From assembly GCA_021397845.1 (NCBI GenBank), contig CM038052.1, positions 130,329,854 to 130,393,853 of the forward strand: 64,000 nucleotides of DNA. The letters run 5' to 3'. Positions 43,395 to 54,531 of the stretch are shown here, in pieces. The translations under genes were made by a program, and so were the position numbers. Within the stretch, counting starts at the first letter, position 1; each line of letters opens with the position of its first letter. The stretch is from Areca catechu. Lineage: Eukaryota; Streptophyta; Magnoliopsida; Arecales; Arecaceae. The notes beneath the pieces were generated by a model. That model was given only the letters and a program-made list of their open reading frames with translations. It was not told the origin of the DNA and did no database searches.

Positions 43395-44528
43395 TGATAC
43401 GGAACAGGCCCCGATCAATATTTATTCTAGGAAATCAAACCGTTGGTCATTAAAAAATAACCTTTAGGTTAGGTTCATCCAATTAAACCCAAGAGAAGAT
43501 TCCGCTATGAGATTTGTGTAGCTTTGAAAACTATGCATCTCTGAAAATTATGTAACTCTGAAATGTGTGTAGCTCTAAAAACTATGCAGATTTGAAATCT
43601 GTATGGAGGTTGAAGTCGGTAAGAGGGTGGGGGATTTGCTTTCACGTTCGTGTGATCCCTCTCCTTCTTCTTCATGGATCGATGAAGGGTAGAACGATGG
43701 GAGGCACAGAGGTCATCATGGTTGGCGGAGGGCACGGGTGGCCGACTGGAAGCAGGGAGGAGATTCGGTGGGGCATTGGTGGATTTGGGCTATGTCGGAC
43801 CGATGGAAAGAGGAGGCTGGGCAAAAGTTTTGGTCATGGCTTGGATCTTCCAGATCGATGTCGGGGTGCAAGGCGGTGGTTCTAGGCATCATGACAGTAG
43901 AGGCTGATTAGGGATAGGGTCGGCTTGACCGTGGAAGGGCACGATCAGTGGATTCTCGGTTATTAGATTCTGGCAATGGAGCAGGGATGCTTCACGGAAG
44001 GCAGTGGGTGGAGGTTGGGTTGGAACAACGGAGGATGATCGATTGGGAGGGGTAGCGATCGGGGGCTCAGATGGTGCGGCAATTGACGAAGGATTGATGA
44101 AGTCGGCATGGAACAAAATAAAGGTTGGGCCTCACGCCCTTCTCCCTCACAGAGAAATAAAGGTCGGGCCTCGCGCCCTTCTCCCTCACGAAGAAATAAA
44201 GGTCAGGTTTCATGCCCTTCTCCCTCACGGAGAACAACTCCCTCATGGAGCAATAATTCATACCAAAATAATCTTCGATGATTTTATTCCCATGATGAAA
44301 CTTCTTAAATAAACCTAAAACTTTAATAGACACCCAAATAATCGGATCAGAAAGAAATCCGATATACTAATCCTAACAAATTCAAACAAACTATCCTAAA
44401 ATAAATTCTAAACAACCAAATAACCAGAGATTCTGGTAAAACAAATCCTAAACTATCCTAAAAATCTTGATAACTTATTCTTGAAAGTGGTGCTGCATCA
44501 AGATCCTTGCTACTCGATGTCCCCATCA
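43395..44528 (-). repeat. D 3' LTR
   Basis: TGATACGGAACAGG...CCCCATCA. Contains three units of a 39-bp repeat at about 44113-44232 and a stretch of about 50 bases (44238-44290) missing from the right LTR. Confidence 0.88.
44113..44232 (+). repeat. 39-bp repeat, three units, in the D 3' LTR
   Basis: Unit AAATAAAGGTCGGGCCTC followed by GCCCTTCTCCCTCACGGAG; the right LTR has four units at about 45415-45572. The period is 13 codons, giving IKVGPxALLPHxE-like peptides in one frame, which I regard as incidental. Confidence 0.85.
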
Positions 44529-44695
44529 TTTTCCTAAGGTGGGAGAACTCGACTCCGTCGAGTAAGGCTTCAACAATCTTTTGGCTCCGGGATGCACATG
44601 GCCTATAGACTGATTTCTTTTTTTTAATAAACAATTCAAATGCAAAAAGCAAATAAAATCTTAACTTAACCTAAACCCTGCTTTGATACTAAGAT
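44529..44695 (-). other. D interior with primer site and no gene
   Basis: Minus-strand primer site TAGTATCAAAGC at 44680-44691, two mismatches to the initiator tRNA-Met match. On the other side, minus strand TTAGGAAAA abuts the 3' LTR as a short purine tract. Nothing else recognised. Confidence 0.75.
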
Positions 44696-45854
44696 TGATA
44701 TGGGACAGGCCTCGATCAATATTTATTCTAGAAAATTGGACCGTTGGTTATTAAGAAATGACCTTTAGGTTAGATTCACCTAATTAAACCCAAGAGAAGA
44801 TTCTGTTATGAGATTTGTACAGCTTTGAAAATTGTGCATCTCTAAAAATTATGCAACTCTGAAATGCGTGCAGCTCTAAAAACTGTGGCTTTGAAATCTA
44901 TGCAGAGCTTGAAGTCGGCAAGATGGAGGGGGATTTGCTTTCACGTTCGTGCGACCCCTCTCCTTCTTCTTCATGGATTGATGAAGGGCGGAATGATGGT
45001 AGGCGTGGAGGTCATCATGACCGGCAGAGGGCATGGGTGGCCGACGGGAAGCAGGGAGGAGATTCGATGGGGCACGAGCAGATCTGGGCTGTGTCAGATC
45101 GATGTGAAGAGGAGGCCGGGTAGAAGCTTCGGTCATGGATTGGGTCTTTCAGATCGGTGTCGGTGGTACAAGGCGATGGTTGCAGGCATCACGGCAGCAG
45201 GGGTCGATTGGGGATGGGGTCGGCTCGGTCGTGGAAGGGCATGATCGGTGGATTCCCTATCGTCGGCTACTGGCGATGGAGCAGGGAGGCTTCACGGAAG
45301 GTGGTGGGTGCAGATCGGGTTGGAATAGTAGAGGTTGATCGGTTGGGAGGGGTAGCGATGGGGGGCTTGGATGGTGCGGCAATTGATGAAGGATTGATGA
45401 AGTCAGCATGGAACAAAACAAAGGTCGGGCCTCATGCCCTTCTCCCTCATGGAGAAATAAAGGTTGGGCCTCGTGCCCTTCTCCCTCATGAAGAAATAAA
45501 AGTCAGGCCTCACACCCTTCTCCCTCATGGAGAAATAAAGGTCAGGCCTCAGGCCCTTCTCCCTCATGGAGAACAACTTCTTAAATAAACCTAAAACTTT
45601 AATAGACTCCCAAATAATCGGATCGGAAACAAATCTGATATACTAATTCTAACAAATTCAAACAAACTATCCTAAAATAAATTCTAAACAACCAAACAAC
45701 CAAAGATTCTGGTAAAACAAATCCTAAACTATCCTAAAAATTCTGATAACTTATTCTTGAAAGTGGTGCTACATCAGGATCTATGCTACATCAGGATCTG
45801 TGCTGCTTCGGGATCCATGCTACTCCAAGATCCGGCTGCTCAATGTCTCCATCA
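44696..45854 (-). repeat. D 5' LTR
   Basis: TGATATGGGACAGG...CTCCATCA. Has four 39-bp units (about 45415-45572) and a short local repeat of GGATC(T/C)(A/G)TGCT(A/G)C words at 45775-45835 that the left LTR lacks. Confidence 0.88.
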
Positions 45855-46575
45855 GTTTCTAATCTTTTATTGATTGAGTCTTCATTATCAAATTGACATT
45901 CGAAAGGATTAAGTGCTAGGATTTGATAATTCTCCATACCCATCACTTATTCGAGATAAAGGAAGATCAGATGATTAAATTGCACGGTAACTTTCCACTA
46001 AAGGTTGTTTTGATAATTTTCATCTAATTCTTCATCTTCCAGGTAGGCATGACATGTTGCTTGACATCAATCATGTCTTGTAGATTTTCATGAATCAAAT
46101 TAGTTGGATTCATGAGTTAATTTGGAAATTGATTCGATTTGGCTAACTTGAATTAGCTCGATTTGACCTAATTGAGTCAATTGGTTTTGATTGGATCGAA
46201 ACAGCTTGGACCTAGACCTACTACTGGCTAGATGTGGAGTCTAAAGGATCACACATGCTAGGAAATTGGCCAAGGAAGTCAATTAGATTTTGGTTAGGGT
46301 CATTGGATCCTAATAGGCTAGCTAATTTGCATACTAGTATATGCATGCTAGCTCAACTCCTAACCTAATTGGATTGGATTAGTTAGCTTACTACTTGGGC
46401 TAACTAATTTAAGTGCAATTTAGATTGGGTTGAATCCTAATTGGGACAGCAATTATCTATATTTATCTGGATTTTATTGGACTTTATCCTTAGATTATGG
46501 AAGAGTCCAAGTTGGACTGGACTTTTGGTGCCATAATGGCATGCCCCAAGATCAAAGGACGTAGAAAGACCAAGA
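45855..46575 (+). repeat. B0 LTR, piece 2 of 3
   Basis: Begins with the right copy of the D duplication (GTTTC, 45855-45859) and follows B2's LTR to GTAGAAAGAC. Interrupted by B2; its last five bases CAAGA (46571-46575) are B2's left target duplication. Confidence 0.88.
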
Positions 46576-48942
46576 TGAAAGAATTGTATCCTAAAAGCCA
46601 ATATTTGTATGGGCATTTCTATAATCTTCCAACTCATGTATGATATTATTTATTAATAAAAGGTAATTGTTGATTCATCATACTGCTGCATCTTATCAAG
46701 ATTGTGATGAACCCCATAGGTTAGGACAATAAAATTATGGTTATGATGGAGATCATAATGATGAGACCTAAGTTCCTATAAACCCTAATCTAAAATGTTC
46801 TTAGTCGTTAGATCATCAATTCAGGGATCGATGTTTCCAGAAGGACTAGCACATCCTATGTTTGCTAGATGGAGAGGGTGGTTGGTCTCACAGCCACTTA
46901 TATAGGGACACTAATATAAGGATGTGGGTGCTCATTAGGATATGAGTTCACTGAACTGATCCACCTTGAGAACATCTTATGGAGGTCTTACTACTTATCA
47001 AAAGATGGTTCTCAAAGTGGGAGTTGTGCAAGTGATCCTTGGACTTGAGATCACCATGGTTCTTTATGTATATAAAGCCATGTTTTGGTTCATACTCATT
47101 CATGACAAAGAATCATATATGGTGTTTTCATGGATATGGTGGATTGTTCATGAAAGATGTAAGTGGATCAACAAGAAATCGATCACTCCTAGTAAGAGGA
47201 GGACTTATCCCATGTAGTCTCTTCGATTGCTGACTCAGGAAGCCTTTGATCAAAGTAGGATGAGATTAGATAGGATTTATAATCTTTCATCAATCGAGTC
47301 TTCATTATCAAATTGAGATTTGAAAGGATTAAGTACTAAGGTTTGACAATTCTCCATGTACATCACTTATTTGGGATAAAGGAAGATTGAAGGATTGAAT
47401 TGCACGGTAACTTTCTACTAAAGGATATTTTGATAATTTCTACCAAATTTTTTATCTTTCGGGTAGGCATGACACTTTGCTAGATGTCAATCATATCTTG
47501 TAGATTTTCATGAATCAAATTTATTGGATTCATGGGTCAATTTAGAATTGGTTCGAATTGGCTACTTGAGTCAACTCAATTTGACTTAATTAGATCAATC
47601 ATTTTGATTGGATCAAAAGAGCTTGGATATGGACCTATTGTTGGCTAGATATGGAGTCCAAAGGGTCACAGATGCTAGGAAATTAGCCAAAAAAGTTAAT
47701 TTGATTTTGGTTAGGGTCATAGGATCTTAATTGGCTAGCTAATTAACATACTAGCATATCTTAACTAGTCCAACTCTTAACCCAATGAGATTGGGTCAAT
47801 TAGTTTGCTGTTTGGGATAACTAATTTTAAGTGGGACTTAGATTGGGTTGAGTCCTAATTGGGGTAGCAATTATCTATATTTATCTGGAATTATTTGGAG
47901 CTTTATCCTTGAATTATGGAAGAGTCCAAGTGGGATTGAACTCTTGGCACCAAGCTTGGTGTGCGCCAAGATTAAGGTGCGTAGAAGGACTAAGAGTCCT
48001 TTTGCCACTTAATCACCTATTCCAGATAAATGCAAGGACTATCTCCCTTATCCCCATGCCCATTTGGATTGGGCTTGACCGATCAATCGAAGGATTTGGC
48101 ATGGAATTGGTGTGCATAATGAAGGGATGCATCCCTTCATATATGGCATAAATTTATAATCTAGAAGTCCTTCTATTTGAAGGTTTCTATTTTCTCTGAT
48201 ACATCCCTTGGAATCCCACACCCTTTGGCCAATTTATTACCAGTTACATGCCACATGGCATGTGAGAATAATGCTGGAAAAATGAAGAGACATATATATC
48301 TCTTGGTGCATGATATGACATGCCAAGATAAGTCTTTTCACCCAAGGAACTCCTATTTAAAGGGTTTTATCAAGGGCTGAAGAAAAGATTTATCAGGCAC
48401 CCTCTCATTCTTTATAAATAGGTATCGAAATCTGATGCCAGTGTATCCAAAAACATCCGAAAGATGTCCTTTTCATTTTCTCTTCCTTGTCTTAGGACAA
48501 AGGTTTCTTTTAAGACAAGGCTTGTCCTTTGAAGATAAGACTTGTCATTTTAAGATAAGAGCCTAGGAAGAGATATAGAAGGGATAATTAGATTCTAAGA
48601 GAGGATCCAGAGAGGTCTCTAAGTGCCCTACAGGAGGGTAGGGTTCCAACAAAAGGAAAGGAACGAAGGCTGCCGAGAAGAGTCCTAGTCAAATAAGCAA
48701 GTTCGACAGGAGTGCTTCCTTAGTCCGGTTCCTATATGGATCATCTCTGGAGGGCATACACCAGTGTGCCTTATGAAAATTAAGAAGTATAGCACTCCAG
48801 ATGAATCCTCTATAATCTTAAAGTTATGATTTATTAATTATCATAGTCAAGTAGTTCTAGGGTTTAGGATTCTAGTCGATTAGGATTTCAATAATGTTAA
48901 TTTTGAAATCCAGTCTTCCACTATGTTAGCCTGAACCCAACA
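46576..48942 (+). repeat. B2 5' LTR (2367 bp)
   Basis: TGAAAGAATTG...CCCAACA. TATA box TATAAATA at 48413-48420. No gene; short open frames inside are not conserved between LTR copies. Confidence 0.93.
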
Positions 48943-48943
48943 G

Positions 48944-48955
48944 CGGTATCAAATC
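48944..48955 (+). other. B2 primer-binding site, decayed
   Basis: CGGTATCAAATC one base after the LTR end; three mismatches to TGGTATCAGAGC, which B3 has intact. Confidence 0.75.
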
Positions 48956-50110
48956 CATCTAGATTGTTTGCTTTGCTATGACTCTTGCATGATTAGTTCA
49001 TATTATATTTGTGATATGTTATGCTCCTAGTAATTGCTTCGGATTGGGTTGGTCACGATGGCCGCCTGGTCATAAGAGCTAAGTAGGGTTTAAACGCCCT
49101 CTCTTTTTATTCAATGAGGTCTCCATGATGTGTTGGGATGCTGCTACGGCCTTATCCCATGAACAAGTGAGGTGAATGGATTGTTGTTTTAATCATGCTT
49201 TGGTTATGCATATTAGTGTTAATATGCTTATTTGCTAGAATATGTGTCATGTTGGCATGTTTAATTAGGATGTGTTTGAGACCATCAAAGTCCTCATAAA
49301 AATTATATATAGTCATAATGTAAGTTAATCATGATGCAAATTCGTTTAGGATTTGATCAGCCAATTAGTATTTAGGCAAGTGGTTCTGGGAAGGTAAATG
49401 GAATGAGATTTTAATTGGTTTTGTTGTCTGACCTAGCCAACTTATTTGGTGTTTAAGAAAAGCAACAGGGGGACCCCCTCATCTCTCTCACTTACCTGGC
49501 CAATTTGGTTATATCTTGACCTTAAATTGGAAATGCTAATTAATTAGGTACATTATAAATTGCCTTCCTTCATGCTAAGCCAAATCTATGCCAAAAAACT
49601 ATAGTAGGTTTGTTGTGATTAACATAAGGACTACTCTAAGACTTGATATGATATTTGTCTTGGTACATTTTATGCTTTATGGCATGATTGGTGGTGTTTC
49701 TTTGTTGTGATTGACACAAGGGTAACATTTATCAAACATGGCTATATGGAAATGAAGGGTCTGACTAAACTAAGACATTATAGTTTGTTGTAATTGACAC
49801 AGGGCTATAAATATCTCAGAGGTAGGTGTTATGTTGAGAGTTGCATGGGTTTCAATTGGAAAGGAGTTTTCCTACTCTTGAACTCATTGGTTTTTGTTGT
49901 GATTAACACAAGGCATTCTTGAGGAATTGGGATCTCAACCCCACTAAGGAAGCCCTAGGAGGGTTTTTCATCTTATTATAGTTGAGGGTTATGGTATTTA
50001 AAAGAAAATAGTGGGAGACATAATTAGATGCAAAAGTCCTTGTCTAATTATGAATATCATCATGAATGGTCTGCTTATAGTTATTTTTTATTTAATATAG
50101 ATTTTACATT
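48956..50110 (+). other. B2 leader, no gene
   Basis: About 1.15-kb leader resembling those of B1 and B3, with a TTTGTTGTGATTNACACAAGG word repeated at about 49608, 49703, 49785 and 49889. No coding region seen. Confidence 0.75.
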
Positions 50111-50930
50111 ATGGCTTCTACTCTTTCACTACGGGGCATCTTGGATGCCAACAAGTTGATCGGTCCGAATTATGTGGACTGGTTAAGAAATCTAAGGATT
50201 GTATTTGCTCAAGATAAGCTTGCCTATATCCTCGATTCTCCTAACCCAGATCCGGTAGGAAAGGATGCTATTGACGAGGAAAGGGCCATATATAAAATAT
50301 GGCAAAATGATAGCATGACTATCAAGTACATCATGTTGGCCTCTATGAGTAATGAGTTACAGATTCAAGATGAGAAAATGGAACCTCAATCCATATTGCT
50401 CAATCTTAAAGAGCTTTATGGAGAGCATTGTCAGACTACTCGATATAAGACATTAAAGCAGTTGTTTCGAGCATGCATGAGTGAGGGCTCTTCCATTCAG
50501 GTACATGTTCTCAAGATGATTGACTTGATCACTCGATTAGGTTAATTGGAATTTGTGATAGATGGAGAGCTTAATGAGGACTTCATCCTGTAGTCACTCT
50601 CGGATTCCTTCTCATAGTTTATCATAAATTATCATATGAACAAATTGAATTTGTCATTGCCTGAGCTTCTGAATATGCTCGAGATAGTAGAGAGCCACTT
50701 CAAAGGTGATAAGGCTCAGCTTCTTCTAGTTGATGGAAAGAAGAAGCAAGCAATGAAGAAGGGTTCAAAAAGGAAGAGGAACCCTAAGAGTAGCTTCTAG
50801 AAGAGGAAGAAGGCAAGGAAGCCCTCTACTGATGGGACCTGCTATCACTATGGAGCAAGGGCTCTGGAAGAAGAATTGCAAGTTGTATCTTGCAAGTCTA
50901 AAGGATGATGCTTGTAGAGCATCTAAAGGT
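50111..50930 (+). pseudogene. gag: B2 gag (broken)
   Basis: ATG 50111 opens 144 intact codons (MASTLSLRGILDANKLIGPN..) with the copia gag body (YVDWLRNLRIVFAQDKLAYI, KIWQNDSMTIKYIMLASM, LLNLKELYGEH). A TAA at 50543-50545 ends it. The rest is readable past TAG codons at 50591-50593 and 50615-50617 (Gln of LQSL and SFSQF). The basic C-terminus KKGSKRKRNPKS and a decayed knuckle CYHYG follow before a shift. The second Cys is Tyr, as in B1 and B3. Confidence 0.87.
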
Positions 50931-53045
50931 TTGTACATGATACAAACAAACCTGTCATTAAGTTCTTCAGTATTTAATACATGGATGTTAAATACCACAT
51001 GTGGATCTCATATCTGCAAGTCATTGTAGGGGTTACAAAGACCTAGAAGCTTGAAGAAGGGTGACTTCGAGCTGTTCAGCATGAGTGGTGAACCCATTCA
51101 GGCTAAAGTTATTAGCACCTATCTGTTGTTATTGCCATCGGATAATATTCTTGAATTAAAAGATTGTTATTATGTACCCAACATTATAAGAAAAATTATT
51201 TATGTACCTTTATTATTGAAACAAGGTTATGAAATAATTTTGACGAGCCATGGGTGCTCGATTTTCTTTTCAAAGAAATTCTTTGGTTGTGGTACATTCT
51301 CTAATGGTCTTTTGATTCTATCACTCAATGATGAGGTTATGCTTGTTGAGAACAAAAAAAGAAAGATAGATAATGTGAATGTCACTTATCTCTAGCATTG
51401 TCATTTAGGTAAAAACAGTGAGTTCAAGATAAACAAGTTGGACAAAGATAATTTCTTTGAACCTTTTGATTATGAGTCATTAGAAACTTGTAAGTCTTGT
51501 CTCATGGGTAAGATGACCAAGTCTCTATTCGCTGGACATGGAGAATGGGCAACTGAGTTGTTGGGTCTAGTACACAAATGTGTGTGGTCCTATAACAACC
51601 CAAGCCAGAGGAGGATACTCTTATTTTATCAATTTTTTTGATGATTTATCAAGGTTAGGATGTGTGTATCTTATGAAACACAAGTCCGAAGCCTTTGATA
51701 AATTCAAGGAGTATCAAAGTGAGGTTGAGAGACAAACTAGGCATAGTATTAAAATTTTTCAATCTAATCGAGGAGGAGAATACTTGTCTAGTAAATTTCT
51801 TGATCATCTTAAAGATAAAGGCATTTTCTCTGAATGGACTCCTCCATACACACCATAGTTAAATGGTGTAGTAGAAAGGAGGAATCATACCTTGTTGGAC
51901 ATAGTACAGTCATGATGTGCTTCATGGATCTTCCAGTATCCTTCTAGGGTTATGCCCTAGGACTGTTGCTTACATACTAAACAAGGTGCCTTCAAAGGTA
52001 GTTAAAAGAACTCCATATCAATTATGGAAAGGAAAAATTCTAAGTTTTAAGTATTTAAGATTTGGGATTGCCATCCTTATATCAGGAATGTTTTGGACAT
52101 TAGCTAAGTGCTTGAGCTAATAAGTGCAAGTTTGTAGGATATCCTAAAGAAGGTATGGGATATCTTTTCTATCACCCTACCGAGCAAAAGGTCTTTGTCA
52201 GTAGGCATGCCATATTCTTGAAAAGGAGTTTATTTAAGAAGGGGATAGTGGGAGGATATTTGAACTTGAAGAATTTCAACCTACAACTGAAATAATTTTT
52301 TAGCCAGATGTTCTTAAGGTTTAGGAACAACCACAACACACACCTCACCATAGGTCAGAGAGAGTGTGAAGTGCATCTCTTAGATATGATTTTGTCATTG
52401 GAAATGACAATGAAGCTTGTATCATACAAGATGATGATCCTATGACCTATACGAAAGCAACCATGAGTAGAGACTTTGACAAATGGAAGCCATGAAATTG
52501 AGATGACTCTATGTACTCTAATCAGATTTGGACATTAGTTTATCCACTTGAGGGAGTAAACCTAATTGGATGTAAATCGATCTTTAAGAAGAAGATAGGA
52601 GCAGATGGTCAAGTAGAGACCTACAAGGCCAGGTTGGTGGTAAAAGACTTCAAACAAAGAAGACATTGTATTGACTTGATAAAACTTTTTGTCCAGTAGC
52701 CATACTCAAGTCCATTCGGATATTGCTTGCCATAACTGCATATTATGATTATAAGATTTGGTAGATAGACATAAAGACTACTTTCCTTATTGGATATCTT
52801 GAGGAAAAAGTCTATATATCATAGCTGAGGGGTTTGTTTCAAGTGAGAGACCAAATCAAGTATGCAGGCTTAAGAAATCCATTTATGGATTGAAGCAAGC
52901 ATTGAGGAGTTGGAACATCTGCTTTGATGAGATGATCAAAGAGTTTGGTTTCATGAAGAATGTGGATGAACCGTGTGTATATAAGAAGACAAGTGAGAGT
53001 GCCCTTGTTTTTTTGGTTTTGTATGTTGATGACATACTCATCATT
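50931..53045 (+). pseudogene. pol: B2 pol, truncated in RT
   Basis: Protease region (WMLNTTCGSHICKSL, 50980-51027; catalytic Asp is Asn), GAG-pre-integrase (about 51390-51530), integrase core (SNRGGEYLSSKFLDHL, WTPPYTP then TAG at the Gln, 51580-51900), RT start (VYPLEGVNLIGCKSIFKKKI, 52511 on). TAG replaces the Gln of YMSQPEGF at 52822-52824. It ends just after LYVDDILII (about 53045), where the deletion to the 3' LTR begins. RNase H is absent. Confidence 0.87.
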
Positions 53046-53068
53046 GAAGACAAGTGAGAGTGCCCTTG
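53046..53068 (+). repeat. 23-bp filler copied from 52985-53007 at the deletion junction
   Basis: GAAGACAAGTGAGAGTGCCC + TTG is identical at both places, 61 bases apart. The second copy sits exactly between RT sequence and LTR sequence, as filler DNA of a repair junction. Confidence 0.9.
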
Positions 53069-53558
53069 CATTCGAAAGACGTATTTTCTATTTTTTCTTC
53101 CTTGTCTTAGGACAAAGGCCTCTTTTAAGATAAGGCTTGTCCTTTGAAGACAAGACTTGTCATTTTAAGACAAGAGTCTAGAACGAGATATAGAAGGGAT
53201 AATCAAATTTTAAGAGAGAATTCAGAGAGATCTCTGAGTGCCCTATAGGAGGGTAGGGGTTTCAGCAAAGGAAAAAGAAGAAAGGCTACCGGGAAGAGTC
53301 CTGGTCAAATAAGCAAGTTCGATATAAGTGCTTTCTTGGTCTGGTTCCTATATGGATCACCTTTGGAGGGCATACACTTGTGTGCCTCATAGAAATTAAG
53401 GAGTATAGTAGTCCATGTGTTCCTCTATAACCCAAAAGTAATGATTTATTAATTGTCATAGTCAAGTGGTCCTAGGATTTAAGGTTTCAGTCGATTAGGG
53501 TTTCAATAATGATAATTTTGAAACCTAGTTTTCCGCTGCATCAGCCTGAACCCAACAC
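53069..53558 (+). repeat. B2 3' LTR remnant
   Basis: Matches the last 490 bp of B LTRs, from the sequence near 48465 to the end CCCAACA. First three quarters, including TATA box, deleted. Confidence 0.9.
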
Positions 53559-54531
53559 AAGATTCCTTTTGCCACTTAATCACTTTTTCCAGATAAATAC
53601 TAGGACACTCTCCCTTATCTCCATGCCCATTTGGATTGGGCTTGACCGGTCAAAAGATGGAAATTGGCATGAAATTGTGGCACACATAATGAACGGACAT
53701 GTCCCTCTATATTTTATACAAATTTAAGAATCTAGAAGTCCTTATAATTGAAGGCTTCTAGTTCTCCAATACATCCATTAGAATCCCACGCTCCTTATCC
53801 AAATATTGACTAGTTACTTGCCACATGGCAAGTATAAAAAATGCTGAAAAATTAAAGAGATACTTATATATCCCTTGGCACATGATATGGCATATCAGGA
53901 TAAATCTTTTCACCCAAGGGACTCCTTCTACTTGAAGGATCCTATCTGATCATTAGATAATCAGATAAAGGACTGAGAAAAAGGTTTATGAGGCACCCCC
54001 TCACTTGTTATAAATAGGCATCGGTAATATGATGCCAGAACATCAAAAATAATCTGAAAGAAAACTTTCCTATCTTTCTTCCTTCACATAGGACAAGAAG
54101 TCTTCTTTAAGACAAGACTTGTCATTTAAGATAAGAGCCTAGGAAAAGATATAAGAGGGATCATTAGATTCTAAGTGAGGATTCAGAGAGGTCTCTGAGT
54201 GCCCTACAGGAAGGTAGGGGTTCCAGTAAAGGGAGAAAGGCCACTAAAGGAAGAAAGGCTACAGGAAAGAGTCCTAGTCAAATAAACAAGATTGATAGGA
54301 GTGCTTCCTTGGTCCAATTCCTATGTGGATTATCTCTAGAGGGCATACACTTGTGTGCCTTATGAAAATTAAAGAATATAGTGCTTTACGTATTCCTCTA
54401 TAATGCTAAAGTTATGATTTATTAGTTGTCATGGTCAAGTTGTCCTTGGGTCTACAATTTTGGCCAATTAAGGTTTCAATATTGAAAATTTTGAAATTTA
54501 GTTTTCCGCTGCATCAGCCTGAAACCCAATA
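53559..54531 (+). repeat. B0 LTR, piece 3 of 3
   Basis: Begins with the right CAAGA duplication of B2, continues TTCCTTTTGCCACTTAATC as in 47998 onward, and ends ACCCAATA. TATA box TATAAATA at 54009-54016. Pieces 1 to 3 add up to about 2.4 kb, the normal B LTR length. Confidence 0.9.

Larger units (their letters stand above)
43395..45854 (-). mobile_element. D: non-autonomous LTR element with 167-bp interior
   Basis: Two LTRs (43395-44528, 1134 bp; 44696-45854, 1159 bp) flank only 167 bp. Perfect 5-bp target duplications GTTTC. A primer site on the minus strand next to the right LTR fixes orientation. No coding sequence for gag or pol. Interior size is like a TRIM, but the LTRs are far longer than TRIM LTRs. 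Parent family not recognised. Confidence 0.9.
46576..53558 (+). mobile_element. B2: copia element nested in B0, internally deleted
   Basis: Full 5' LTR, leader, gag and pol up to the RT active site, then a jump into the middle of the 3' LTR. Perfect target duplications CAAGA at 46571-46575 and 53559-53563. Removing it joins B0 exactly as in an uninterrupted B LTR (compare 47985-48020). Confidence 0.93.

Noticed and set aside
45157..45588. 143-codon frame in the right D LTR as a host gene
   Set aside because: Lies wholly inside an LTR and its length comes from the 39-bp repeat; the left LTR has only part of it.
47909..48380. 80- and 67-codon frames in the B2 LTR
   Set aside because: Not kept in the matching parts of B0 and B3; no recognisable domain.
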